From contig NZ_JABWGX010000015.1 in the NCBI RefSeq assembly GCF_021730435.1, forward strand, positions 1 to 64,000: 64,000 nt of DNA, in the 5' to 3' direction. Below the pieces are notes generated by a model that ran no database searches, had not been told where the DNA came from, and saw nothing but the letters and a program-made list of their open reading frames with translations. Position 1 is the stretch's first letter, and every line of letters begins with the position of its first letter. The position numbers and the translations under genes were made by a program. Below, in pieces: positions 15,191 to 23,957 of the stretch. Source of the stretch: Xanthobacter agilis (GTDB lineage Bacteria > Pseudomonadota > Alphaproteobacteria > Rhizobiales > Xanthobacteraceae).

Positions 15191-17500
15191 ATGGGAAAGG
15201 GCGGGGGCAGTTTGCGGAAAGATCGGCCAGACCGGTTCGCCCCACCATCGGCCGTCGCCCGTTCGGTGGGCGCGTTCTGCCTCGAAGCGGCTCTCGTCGG
15301 GATGGCTCTGGCGGCGTGCTCGGGCATTCAGGATGATACGCGGCCGCAGAGCGTGGTCGAGCAGGTGAACGCGCTCGACCTGTCGCCGCGCCAGACGGCG
15401 GCGATGCCCGCGACCCAGGACATTGCGGATAATCGCCGCGCGGTGGAATATTTCGCGCCGGGGGGATCGTCCTCGGTGTCGTTCCAGGCCGAGGGGGGCG
15501 CCGGCGGTGGAGCGGCGGCGGGCGGCGACGGCTACGATCTCAATTTCGACGATGCGCCGGTGGCTACCGTGGCCAAGGTGGTGCTGGGGGACATCCTCGG
15601 CCAGCCCTTCGTCATCGATCCCAGGGTGCAGGGCACCATCAGCCTGTCGTCGGCGCGGGCGGTGCCCAAGGGGGATCTGGCCTATGTGCTCGAATCCGCG
15701 CTGAAGGCCAACAGCGTGGCCCTGGTGCGCGATGCCGCCGGCTATCGGCTGGTGCCGCTCAGCGAGGCCGCCGGCAGCGGCCGCGTGAGCGTGGGGGCCG
15801 GGCGCCCGGAGGCCGGCTATGGCCTGTCGGTGGTGCCGCTGCGCTATGTGTCGGCCCAGACCCTCATGCCTTTGCTCGACAGCTTCGCCCTCCAGGCCGG
15901 CACGGTGCGCGCCGATCCAGGTCGGAATCTCCTGTTGATCCAGGGCACGGCGGCGGAGCGGCAGCAGGCGATGCAGACCGCCTTGTCGTTCGATGCCGAT
16001 TGGATGCGCGGCCAGTCGGTGGGAATCTACCCGGTGCGCAACAGCGCGCCCGAGGCGCTCATCTCGGAGCTGGAGAGCATCCTTGATACCGGCGAGAACG
16101 GGCTCAGCCATAATCTGGTGAAGTTCCAGGCCATCAACCGGCTCAACTCCATCATGGTGGTGGCGCGGAAACCGGAGCTGCTGCGGACCGCCGCGTCCTG
16201 GATCGAGCGGCTCGACCGCTCCGACACCACGGTGGCGGTGCGGGTCTATCGGCTGCGCTATGGCGATGCCCGGCAGATGGCCAAGGTGTTGAACGATCTG
16301 TTCATCGGCACCGGCTCGGGGGCCGGTCTCGATCAGGCGGCAAGCCAGATCGCCCCCGGTTCGGGGGGCATGTCGTCGTCGTCCGGCGGCGGCCAGAACC
16401 TCACGGTGCAACAGCGCCTCGGGCAAGCCGCGCCCGCTCAGGCCCAGAATCCCGGACAGGCCGGCGGGGGCGATGGCGACAACGAGGCGACCCCGCCCGG
16501 CGGCGCGCGGGCCGCAGCTCCCGCGGCCGGCGGCGGGGCGGTGATGCCCGGCGTGCGCATCACCGCGGACGCGGTGAACAACTCGCTGCTCATCTTCGCG
16601 AGCCAGGAAAACTACCGCGTCATCGAGCGCACCCTGATGCAGCTCGACCAGCCCCAGCTCCAGGTCGCCATCGAGGCGACGGTGGCCGAGGTGACGCTGA
16701 ACGACGCCCTTGCCTATGGCGTGCAATTCTTCCTCACCAGCAAGGATCTGGGCCTCGGCAGCAACAACGGATCGGCGCTCAACACCTTGTCGAGCGACAT
16801 TTCCAGCCAGGCCATCAGCCGGGTGTTGCCCGGCTTCAACCTGCTGGTGGGCCGCGAGGGCCAGCCGCGGGTGATCCTTGATGCCCTGCACACGGTCACC
16901 GATGTAAAGGTGCTCTCCAACCCGTCCGTGGTGGTGGTGGACAATCAGAAGGCCACGCTTCAGGTGGGCGATGAAGTGCCGGTTTCCACCGGCAGCGCCA
17001 CCGTGCTCTCCAGCTCGAACACCGTGGTCAATACGATCGAATACAAGAATACCGGCATCATCCTGAACGTGGTGCCGCGGGTGAATGTGAACGGTCAGGT
17101 GCGGCTCGATATCGAGCAGGAGATCAGCAACGTCACCCAGTCCGATACATCGGGCAGCAGTTCGTCCAGTTCGACGCTGACGCCCACCGTGTCGCAGCGC
17201 AAGGTGAAGAGCACCATCGCGGTCGCGAGCGGGCAGACGGTGCTGCTCGCCGGCCTCATCATGGAGCGCTCCAACGGGGTGCGCCAGGGCGTGCCGGTGC
17301 TGGACCAGATCCCCGGCGTGGGCGACGCTTTCGCCCATACCAACAACACCGTGAAGCGCACCGAGCTGATCATTTTCATCCGGCCGCAGATCATCCGCGA
17401 CAATGTGGACGCGCACACCGTGGCCGAGGAATTGCGGGCCAAGATGAAGGGCACGGTGGGCAACCCGCCCGGCGGCCCGCAGCCGCTCCTCAATCGCTGA
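15191..17500 (+). CDS. gspD: Type II secretion outer-membrane secretin GspD
   Basis: About 769-residue outer-membrane channel. The N-terminal signal ends with a lipobox (LAAC, Cys about 43), so the secretin is likely a lipoprotein able to reach the outer membrane without a separate pilotin. Periplasmic N0-N3 domains follow (DLNFDDAPVATVAKVVLGDI; several VVPLRYVSAQTLMPLL-type repeats), with a Ser/Gly/Gln-rich loop near 400-450. The C-terminal secretin domain carries VLSNPSVVVVDNQKATLQVG and VPVLDQIPGVGDAF, then TELIIFIRPQII. The start is uncertain: ATG 15191 or a TTG at 15161. It heads a plus-strand operon with the prepilin peptidase and a Sel1 gene. Confidence 0.94.
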   Translation: MGKGGGSLRKDRPDRFAPPSAVARSVGAFCLEAALVGMALAACSGIQDDTRPQSVVEQVNALDLSPRQTAAMPATQDIADNRRAVEYFAPGGSSSVSFQAEGGAGGGAAAGGDGYDLNFDDAPVATVAKVVLGDILGQPFVIDPRVQGTISLSSARAVPKGDLAYVLESALKANSVALVRDAAGYRLVPLSEAAGSGRVSVGAGRPEAGYGLSVVPLRYVSAQTLMPLLDSFALQAGTVRADPGRNLLLIQGTAAERQQAMQTALSFDADWMRGQSVGIYPVRNSAPEALISELESILDTGENGLSHNLVKFQAINRLNSIMVVARKPELLRTAASWIERLDRSDTTVAVRVYRLRYGDARQMAKVLNDLFIGTGSGAGLDQAASQIAPGSGGMSSSSGGGQNLTVQQRLGQAAPAQAQNPGQAGGGDGDNEATPPGGARAAAPAAGGGAVMPGVRITADAVNNSLLIFASQENYRVIERTLMQLDQPQLQVAIEATVAEVTLNDALAYGVQFFLTSKDLGLGSNNGSALNTLSSDISSQAISRVLPGFNLLVGREGQPRVILDALHTVTDVKVLSNPSVVVVDNQKATLQVGDEVPVSTGSATVLSSSNTVVNTIEYKNTGIILNVVPRVNVNGQVRLDIEQEISNVTQSDTSGSSSSSSTLTPTVSQRKVKSTIAVASGQTVLLAGLIMERSNGVRQGVPVLDQIPGVGDAFAHTNNTVKRTELIIFIRPQIIRDNVDAHTVAEELRAKMKGTVGNPPGGPQPLLNR

Positions 17501-17508
17501 GCCGCGCC

Positions 17509-18189
17509 ATGGAATCGCCTTCCGACCCTCCCGCGCGGCCGGCTCCATCTCCTCCTGCGGTGGGCGCGGCGGTTTCGTTCCGGTGGCGTCCGGCCGGTGG
17601 CGGGCGGGGGCGCGTGTGGGGCGTCCTCGCCCTCGTCGTCGGTGCCGGGATGGCGGCGAGCTTTACGCTCGCTGGCGGTCTCGAGGGGGGATCAGGGGGC
17701 TCTCTCGCGGGCTTCCTCGGGAGCTTGGCGGCGGTGGCTTTCGTGCCGGTGGTCGCGGCCATCGCGGTCGTCGATGCCCGACATTTCATCATCCCCGACA
17801 CCTTGAACGGCGCGGGGCTCGCGCTCGGCCTCCTTTATGCCGCCGCGAGTGGCGGATCGGAGTTGCTCGCGGTGGCGCTGGCGCGGGGCGCGGGGCTGGC
17901 GCTCGCCTTCTGGGCGGTGCGGGTCGCCTATCGGGCGCTGCGCAAGCGCGAGGGGCTGGGCCTGGGCGATGTGAAGCTCGCGGGCGTGGCCGGCGCGTGG
18001 CTGGACGTGACCGCCATCCCGCTGGCCATCGAGATGGCGGCGCTGGCGGCGCTGCTCGGGGTCGGGATTGCGCATCTGGCGGGTGGCCGGACGGCGCGGC
18101 TCGACCGGCGCCTGCCATTCGGCCTGTTCTTCGCCCCGGCCATCTGGGCCGCCTGGGGGTTTGATCGCATGGTGTGGGGAGGGCTCTGA
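17509..18189 (+). CDS. gspO: Prepilin peptidase GspO/PilD-type (A24)
   Basis: 226-residue polytopic aspartyl protease that cleaves the leaders of the GspG-K pseudopilins. The two catalytic aspartates are visible in VVDARHFIIPD (D89) and in GLGDVKLAG (GxGD, D154). It lacks the N-terminal zinc/methyltransferase region of the larger PilD enzymes, as in short alphaproteobacterial A24 peptidases, so N-methylation of the pseudopilins is not predicted from this gene. It begins 8 bases after the gspD stop and is followed 3 bases later by the Sel1 gene, indicating one transcript. Confidence 0.88.
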   Translation: MESPSDPPARPAPSPPAVGAAVSFRWRPAGGGRGRVWGVLALVVGAGMAASFTLAGGLEGGSGGSLAGFLGSLAAVAFVPVVAAIAVVDARHFIIPDTLNGAGLALGLLYAAASGGSELLAVALARGAGLALAFWAVRVAYRALRKREGLGLGDVKLAGVAGAWLDVTAIPLAIEMAALAALLGVGIAHLAGGRTARLDRRLPFGLFFAPAIWAAWGFDRMVWGGL

Positions 18190-18192
18190 ACC

Positions 18193-18777
18193 ATGGTGCG
18201 GCGGGCTCGGAATGCAGGCGAGGGACGCGCTGCGCATCGCGGCCGGACGGGCGGGGCCGGGTGGAGGGCGGGGCTCGTACTCGCGACGGCGCTGGCGGCG
18301 GCGCTGTTTTCAGGCGACGCAGCCCCTGCGGCCCCGCGCGGCGGGGATACGGCGAAGGCCATGGCGCTATACGCCAAGGGCGACTATATGGCCGCCGCGC
18401 GACTGCTCACGCGGCTGGCGGAGGCCGGCGACGCGCGGGCTCAGGCCATGCTGGGCCTGCTTTACGAATATGGCCATGGGGTGCCCCAGGATTTCGCGGT
18501 GGCGGCGTGGTGGTATGGCTGCGCGGCCGAGCGCGGCGACGCGAACGGGCAGTATCTGCTCGGCCGGCTTTACGACAAGGGGCGCGGGGTGCCGCAAGAT
18601 GTGGTGCTGGCGCAGAAATGGCTGATCCTGGCGGCGGCGCGCTCCGGCCGGCCGGAGCGCGAGACCTATGTGCGCATCCGCGACGCGGTCGCCAGCAAGA
18701 TGAGCCGCGCCCAGATAACGCTGGCCCAGCAGCTCGCGTTGCAATGGGTCCCGTCCGCGCCCACGGCCGGGCCCTGA
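18193..18777 (+). CDS. Secreted Sel1-repeat protein in the T2SS operon
   Basis: 194-residue protein with a basic N terminus and a hydrophobic segment (about residues 28-42, ending GDAAPAA) that looks like a signal peptide. Two clear Sel1/TPR-like repeats follow: AMLGLLYEYGHGVPQDFAVA and YLLGRLYDKGRGVPQDVVLA. Sel1 repeats form alpha-solenoids that bind partner proteins. Cotranscription with gspD and gspO suggests a periplasmic accessory role in secretion, perhaps as scaffold; this is inference. The start GTG/ATG region places ATG at 18193 three bases after the gspO stop. Confidence 0.75.
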   Translation: MVRRARNAGEGRAAHRGRTGGAGWRAGLVLATALAAALFSGDAAPAAPRGGDTAKAMALYAKGDYMAAARLLTRLAEAGDARAQAMLGLLYEYGHGVPQDFAVAAWWYGCAAERGDANGQYLLGRLYDKGRGVPQDVVLAQKWLILAAARSGRPERETYVRIRDAVASKMSRAQITLAQQLALQWVPSAPTAGP

Positions 18778-18819
18778 TCTGGCGCGCCGGCCGGAGCGGA
18801 GGTGCCGAACTGAGACAAG

Positions 18820-18846
18820 CTGGCGCCGGAGATCCTCCGGCGCCAG
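18820..18846. terminator. Bidirectional terminator-like hairpin
   Basis: A perfect 12-base-pair stem (CTGGCGCCGGAG and CTCCGGCGCCAG) with a 3-base loop lies between the convergent Sel1 gene and the exoprotein gene, ending 23 bases before the latter's stop. There is no U-tract on either side, but position and strength suit a shared transcription end. Confidence 0.6.
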
Positions 18847-18868
18847 GGGCATGTCATCGCGGCATCCG

Positions 18869-20962
18869 TCAGTTCGGCGCGCGGGTGCCGAGGGTGAAGG
18901 TGGGCGCCTTGTTGGGCTTGTTCGGGTCCGCGCGCCGTGCCGTCTCGTTGGTGTATTTGCACCAGCCGTCATTGTTCGGGCACACCACGATGCGTGGATC
19001 GAACGGCTTTGGTCCGGTGGCGGTGAATTCCGGCCAGATCTGGTAGGGCATGGTGCCGGTCGCATTGAATGTCATGATCTTGATCTGATACTTTTTGTTG
19101 TTCGTATCGCGCAGCGTGATCATACACGGTGAGGGCGTCGTCTTCGGGTTGAGGCCGATGGTGCCGGGATCGTCGCTGGAGAACTCGCGATTGGTCTCAC
19201 TGGCGCAGATGCCATATGACTTCCACCCCGCCGAGGTGGGCGATTTCCCAAGCGAGACGCCGGCCGTGTACCATTCGTAGAACTGGGGCACCGCGGGCGG
19301 GACTTTCTTCTTGTTCGGCAGCCCGTTGCCGCCGCCCACCGCGAAGATGAGGCCGCTGCCGGGATGGTTCTGGAAGCTCTCGTGGTCGTCGATGGAGAAG
19401 GCATAGGCCGAAGCATTCAGGAAGCCGTCGGCGAGGCTGCCGTGGATGAGCTGGGTGTAGGGATTGAACATCTGCGCGCCCTTGGCGCCCAACTGCTCGA
19501 AGTCATATTGCAGCTTCATGTAATTGACCGGCGCATAGCCCATCTGGCTCGGCGGCTCGTTGGTCTGCGGCAGGTCGGGGACGTCGGCCGCGGTGCACGC
19601 GCCCTTGCCGCCCACCTTGTCCACCCGGAACGGCACCCAGCCGTGCAGGAAGCGCATGTAGGTTTCGAGCTTCGGCAGGCCGTCGGCGAGGGGCGCCATG
19701 TAGGAGGGGCCCTGCCCGTTGCCCCAGCACTTGGCGAGGTAGGTCTTGTAGCTCTTGTCGAACGACTGCTTGATGGGGGTGTACCAATCCTTCAAGGGAC
19801 AATTCTTGTAGGGCGCGGTGGTGCAATTCTGCCAGTTTACTTCGATATTGCGGATCAGCTTGGGCAGCTTGGTGCGGTCGAAGGGCGTGGGCAGGGGAAT
19901 GATTTCCGGCAGCTTGGTGTTGCCGTCGATATAGGCCGGGGACATGTAATAGTTGAAGGCCGCCAGCGTCGAGGGCACGCGGATGCCCGCGTTCGGGTAG
20001 CGCCGCTTCTTGGTCTTGGCGTCGATGGGATTGTTGTAGATGGGCCAGTTGGTGGTCGACGTCTGGTTGGCGTTCGCGCCGGTGAATGTCACGAGGCGGG
20101 CGCGCCAATCGGTCACCGACATCAAGGTGCCCATGTACCCGACCTTGTAGCCGGGCGCGATCGGCTCCATGGCCACCGGCAGATAAAGTTGGTCCACGTT
20201 GGAGACGTTATAGTTCAGGTTGAGGCTGGTGAGTTCGGCGCCTGCCGCCAGCGGACCCACGTCGGCGAAGGTCCATTCGTTGAGCTGGTTGGGCGATTGG
20301 GTCATGATGGCGCTGCCGGGAATTTCCGGCTGCACGCGATAGATCTTCAGCTCGCTGGCACTGCAGGCGTTCTTGGTCGCGGTATTGCACTTCACGGCCG
20401 GACTGCCCGAGGCGAAGGCGACGCTCTGGCCCCGGCGCCCGGCATTCACCTTGTAACTGTCGTTCAACGCGGTCTGATCGTCGAAAATGTAGATGCGGCC
20501 GCCGCGCCACCAGTCCACATGGGAATCGGCCTTGGGATCACGGTCCTTGTTGAGCGCAGACCACCAGGGCACCATGACCGAGACGGTCTCACCCTTGAGG
20601 ATGCCCCGCACGGGGTTGACATAGGCATAGTAGTCATTAGCAACGACATAGCAATTCTTGGTGTCGCCGAGCGCGCGTTGCAGCCAGACATCGCCTTTGG
20701 CGCAATTGATGGCCGGATTGGTCTGGATCGATCCTTGGATGATGGCGTAAATGGTGCCGTTGGTGTTGTTGATGATGCGGATTTCTTTGTAGCACGCCTT
20801 GTCGTTTCCGGGCTTGCAGATCGGCGGGGCGATCGACGTCGCTGTGGCGTCTTGCGGTGGCAGCGCGACCAGGAGCGCGGCGGCCGCCGCGCCCGATGCG
20901 GCGAGGCGTGTCGCCGCGGCGCGGAACTGTCGTCGTGACCTAAAATCTGTTCCCGTCTGCAT
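18869..20962 (-). CDS. Large Tat-signal exoprotein, candidate T2SS substrate
   Basis: 697-residue protein I cannot assign firmly. The N terminus has a twin-arginine motif SRRQF (residues 9-13), a hydrophobic stretch and an A-T-A-T-S cleavage region, so it should be exported folded by Tat. The mature part has several cysteine pairs, an early EIRIINNTNGTIYAIIQG segment, NVSNVDQLYLPVAMEP, and a YAFSIDDHESF then SGLIFAVGG region. These recall the beta-rich thaumatin/GH64 beta-1,3-glucanase superfamily, but the match is by eye and catalytic residues are not verified. ATG 20962 has GGGAG 9 bases upstream. Convergent with the T2SS operon; its coding sequence is somewhat less GC-rich than its neighbours, which may hint at transfer. 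Confidence 0.6.
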   Translation of the reverse strand: MQTGTDFRSRRQFRAAATRLAASGAAAAALLVALPPQDATATSIAPPICKPGNDKACYKEIRIINNTNGTIYAIIQGSIQTNPAINCAKGDVWLQRALGDTKNCYVVANDYYAYVNPVRGILKGETVSVMVPWWSALNKDRDPKADSHVDWWRGGRIYIFDDQTALNDSYKVNAGRRGQSVAFASGSPAVKCNTATKNACSASELKIYRVQPEIPGSAIMTQSPNQLNEWTFADVGPLAAGAELTSLNLNYNVSNVDQLYLPVAMEPIAPGYKVGYMGTLMSVTDWRARLVTFTGANANQTSTTNWPIYNNPIDAKTKKRRYPNAGIRVPSTLAAFNYYMSPAYIDGNTKLPEIIPLPTPFDRTKLPKLIRNIEVNWQNCTTAPYKNCPLKDWYTPIKQSFDKSYKTYLAKCWGNGQGPSYMAPLADGLPKLETYMRFLHGWVPFRVDKVGGKGACTAADVPDLPQTNEPPSQMGYAPVNYMKLQYDFEQLGAKGAQMFNPYTQLIHGSLADGFLNASAYAFSIDDHESFQNHPGSGLIFAVGGGNGLPNKKKVPPAVPQFYEWYTAGVSLGKSPTSAGWKSYGICASETNREFSSDDPGTIGLNPKTTPSPCMITLRDTNNKKYQIKIMTFNATGTMPYQIWPEFTATGPKPFDPRIVVCPNNDGWCKYTNETARRADPNKPNKAPTFTLGTRAPN

Positions 20963-21142
20963 CGGGCTTGCTCCCAACTGTTCCGGTTCCGATTCGCCGC
21001 CCTGGCGCCGGCCTTGCGGAAGACTGATGACGGGGGATGCCCCCGAAGCTGTTCACGCCTGTCGGGCGTCGCGGAGCCTCCGCACGCGCCGGCAAACCCT
21101 GGGCATGGCGGTCGAGCGCGCGCTCAACGGCCACCCGATGTT

Positions 21143-22900
21143 TCAGTTGAAGCGATAGTTCACGCCTGCGCGCACGATGACGCCGTCGTAGGTCACACGG
21201 GTGACCGGGACATTGGCGAACATGGTCGCGCCAAGGACCGCGCCGGCCAGGCTGTTCCCCTCCGGATCGATCGCGCCCACCGGGCTTGCGGCGAAGCTCT
21301 CGGAACCGAGGTTGTAATAAAGCGCCTCGGCCTTGAGGCTCCAGCGGGCGCCGAGCAGCCACTCGCCACCGCCGCCGGCGGTCCAGCCCATGCGGGTTTG
21401 GGAGCCGCCGCCGACCCCGCCGAAGGTGGGGAAGGCGTAAGGCACGCTGTCGGCGAAGGCGAGGGTGTGGACGGCGCTGGCGCTGACGCCGCCATAGGCA
21501 AGGCCGCCGGTGGCGTAGAGAAGCAGGCCGGGTGTCATCAGGTAGCCGGCACGGGCGCGCACCGTGCCCAGCCAGTCGATGCTGGCGGTGATGGTGCCCG
21601 CGCCGGTCGCGGTATCCACGAGACCGGAAGCGTCGGGGCCGTATTGGGCGACACCGGCATAGCTGCCGCTGCCGGAGATGCCGGCCCCCTGGATATCCGC
21701 TTCGACGCCGGCGACGACGTTGGCACTCCATTGATAATTGTAGCCGACCTGCACGCCGCCCACGAACCCGGACGGGGACAGGCTGGCGCCGCCGCTGCTG
21801 GCGGCGGCGGTGAAGCCGGCGGGCGTGAGCCAGAACGGGTCGTCGGCGAGATTGTCAATGAGCGGGATGGCCGTGGTGTCGGCCGTGCCCGAGGTGCCCC
21901 AGCCGTAGCCCGCATTGAGGCCGCCATAGAGGCCGGTCCAGCTCGGGGCGGTGTCCGCCGCCGGGGCTGGAGCGGGCGCGCTGCCGTTGAAATGATAGTT
22001 GACGCCGGCTCGCACGATCACGCCGTCATAGGTGATGCGGGTGGACGGGAGGCTGGCGAACAGGAGGGCGCCGGGCACGCCGCCGCTCGTGTTGGTGCCG
22101 TCCGGGTCGGTGGCGCCCACGGCCGCGCCGTTGAAGGTGGCGGAACCCAGATTGTAGTAAAGGGCCTCAGTCTTCACGCTCCAGCCGGGCGCGAACAGCC
22201 ATTCGCCGCCGCCGCCGACGGTCCAGCCCACCCGTGTCGCCGCCGCGTGCGCGGTGCCGCCGAAGGTGGGATAGGTGAAGGGCTGGCTGTCGGCGAAGGC
22301 CAGCGTGCTCGATTGGGTGGTGGTGACGCCGCCATAGGCCAGGCCGCCGGTGGCATAGACGAGGATGCCGGGGGTCGCGAGATAGCCGACCCGGGCGCGG
22401 GCCGTGCCGAGCCAGTCGATGCCGCTCGAGACACCGCCGCCGCCGGCGGCGGTGTCGGTCAGTCCCGAGGCGTCGGGTCCGAACCGGGCGACGCCGGCGG
22501 TGCCGCCGCTGCCGGAGATGCCCGCGCCCTGGATGTCGACCTCGATGCCGGCGATGATGCTCTCGGCCCACTGAACATTATAGCCCGCCTGGACACCGCC
22601 GATGATGCCAGACGGGTTGAGGCCCGCGCGACCGGAATTGGCGCCGGCGGTGAAGCCGTAGGGCGTTCCCCAGAACGGATCAGTGGCGATGTTGTCCACC
22701 AGCGGGATGCCCGTGGTCTGCGCGGAGCTTGATGTGCCCCAGCCGTATCCTACGTTGAGGCCGGCGTAGAAGCCGCTCCAGGCCGGCGGTGGCGGCGCGG
22801 GCGCCTTGTATGGGGTCAGATCGGCCGCGAGGACCGGAGCCACCGAAAAAGCCGCACTCACCCCGATGGTGAGCATATTGAATAAACGAAGCCTGTGCAT
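21143..22900 (-). CDS. Tandem double beta-barrel outer-membrane protein
   Basis: 585-residue protein with a Sec signal peptide (cleavage after about residue 25, VLAAD). The mature protein is two homologous Omp25/RopB/OmpA-like barrels joined by a Pro/Ala linker (SAPAPAPAADTAPSW). Each starts with W(S/T)G-Y-GLN-GYGWGTS, carries GVQ-GYN, IDWLGT-RAR-GYL, and ends RAGVNY(H/R)FN, the terminal aromatic strand expected of a complete barrel. Barrel 1 spans about residues 40-315 and barrel 2 about 335-585. Such porin-like proteins usually have one barrel per chain. The copies have diverged throughout, so the duplication is not recent. RBS GGGGGGAGA precedes the ATG at 22900. Confidence 0.85.
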   Translation of the reverse strand: MHRLRLFNMLTIGVSAAFSVAPVLAADLTPYKAPAPPPPAWSGFYAGLNVGYGWGTSSSAQTTGIPLVDNIATDPFWGTPYGFTAGANSGRAGLNPSGIIGGVQAGYNVQWAESIIAGIEVDIQGAGISGSGGTAGVARFGPDASGLTDTAAGGGGVSSGIDWLGTARARVGYLATPGILVYATGGLAYGGVTTTQSSTLAFADSQPFTYPTFGGTAHAAATRVGWTVGGGGEWLFAPGWSVKTEALYYNLGSATFNGAAVGATDPDGTNTSGGVPGALLFASLPSTRITYDGVIVRAGVNYHFNGSAPAPAPAADTAPSWTGLYGGLNAGYGWGTSGTADTTAIPLIDNLADDPFWLTPAGFTAAASSGGASLSPSGFVGGVQVGYNYQWSANVVAGVEADIQGAGISGSGSYAGVAQYGPDASGLVDTATGAGTITASIDWLGTVRARAGYLMTPGLLLYATGGLAYGGVSASAVHTLAFADSVPYAFPTFGGVGGGSQTRMGWTAGGGGEWLLGARWSLKAEALYYNLGSESFAASPVGAIDPEGNSLAGAVLGATMFANVPVTRVTYDGVIVRAGVNYRFN

Positions 22901-23353
22901 TCTCCCCCCGCCCTCCGTCTGGAGTTCAGCGCTGATCCCGGGTCATGCACGCCGCTATTCAACCGACAGACACAGTGCGCTCAGCAGGGGCCGCGACAAG
23001 CGCCGCCCCTGGAACGTTGCGTCAGGGTACCTCTATTATTTCGGCGCAGGCAATTTTCATTGCATTTTTGGATCAACGCAGATCTTGCAGTATTGGGTAG
23101 CTTCAAAAGCGCCATTACGCAAATGCAAATCGCGGGTCAGAGCTTTTCTCGCGGGTAGAGCTTCGGGCCCGTTGCCGGTGCGCGGTTGCGTGTCGCAACT
23201 CCAGATGTCTGCATCTGCGGCCGGGGCGATCGTTGAGCGGGCGGGCAGCCGCCGCGCCGGCTGACGCATGCGATTGGTTCGCGTTGCGTGGCGTTGCGCA
23301 CCCGCGGCGGGTGCCGCGGGCGATGCTTCCGAAACGGGGGCTGGCTTCGACGG
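22901..23353. other. Intergenic region upstream of the double-barrel porin
   Basis: About 450 bases without a convincing gene. An AT-rich segment at about 23034-23110 interrupts otherwise GC-rich sequence and probably holds the porin promoter (read on the minus strand), implying a leader of over 100 bases. No clear hairpin, repeat or RNA gene was identified. Confidence 0.4.
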
Positions 23354-23692
23354 TCAGGCGGGGACGCGGGGCGCCTTGACCGGTCCGACATCGACCTGGA
23401 TCTCGTTGCCCTCGATGCGTAGGGGATAGGGATGCAGGGTGTTGCGGACCAGATGCGTCACGCATTTGCCGCTGGTGGCGTCGAACCCCCACTGGTGGTG
23501 CGGGCAGGTGACGTTTTGACCGTTGAAGGTCGCCTCTTCCATCGGCATGTCCGCATGGGGGCAACGGCCGCGATAGGCCTTGAGCTCGCCGCCGGCCGGC
23601 CAGAGCAGCATCACGCTCTTGCGACCGGCCTGGAACAGGCCCATGCCGCCTTCACTCACGGCATCGGTGTGACAGATAAAGGTGAAAGCCAT
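23354..23692 (-). CDS. Orphan Rieske [2Fe-2S] ferredoxin (TmoC-like)
   Basis: 112-residue soluble Rieske ferredoxin. Cluster ligands are C44-P-H46 and C63-P-H65-H66, matching the CxH-X16-CxxH spacing. The overall length and layout resemble the ferredoxins that feed electrons to toluene/alkene monooxygenases and aromatic ring hydroxylases. No oxygenase or reductase gene is near, so it is an orphan and its partner is unknown. The ATG at 23692 gives the family N terminus (MAFTFICHTD); an upstream in-frame start at 23731 adds a basic tail. Divergent from the export operon across 265 bases. Confidence 0.88.
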   Translation of the reverse strand: MAFTFICHTDAVSEGGMGLFQAGRKSVMLLWPAGGELKAYRGRCPHADMPMEEATFNGQNVTCPHHQWGFDATSGKCVTHLVRNTLHPYPLRIEGNEIQVDVGPVKAPRVPA

Positions 23693-23897
23693 CGTGGGTC
23701 GCCTTGTCGAACGCTGCCTCACTTTCAACAAGCAAGTTGCGGACCAGCCTCAAGGCCTTTCGGGATGGCTTTCGATGTCGGAAACCTGACCAGGGGCGGC
23801 GGCCCTCGGTCGCAGGGTGGCTTGAGCCTTGCGATGCCGCATTGCGGCAACCCCTGGAAGTGTGGGAATAAGATACGGGGGTCCGCCGTGTCGCAGG

Positions 23898-23921
23898 CTA
23901 CGACGATCTGCATCGTCGTAG
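23898..23921. promoter_or_regulatory. Perfect inverted repeat before the export operon
   Basis: Arms CTACGACGAT and ATCGTCGTAG match perfectly around a 4-base centre, 36 bases upstream of the hlyD-type start. Size and symmetry are those of a dimeric repressor operator (TetR/MarR-like) or a short RNA hairpin. No promoter could be fixed, and the cognate regulator is unknown. Confidence 0.6.
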
Positions 23922-23957
23922 GGCAGGCGCGCGGTTTGTCGTGGAGGCTCTTCGTCG

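Noticed and set aside
15167-17548. A 2.4-kb open frame on the minus strand opposite gspD
   Set aside because: Antisense shadow of a well-supported secretin gene; no family motifs.
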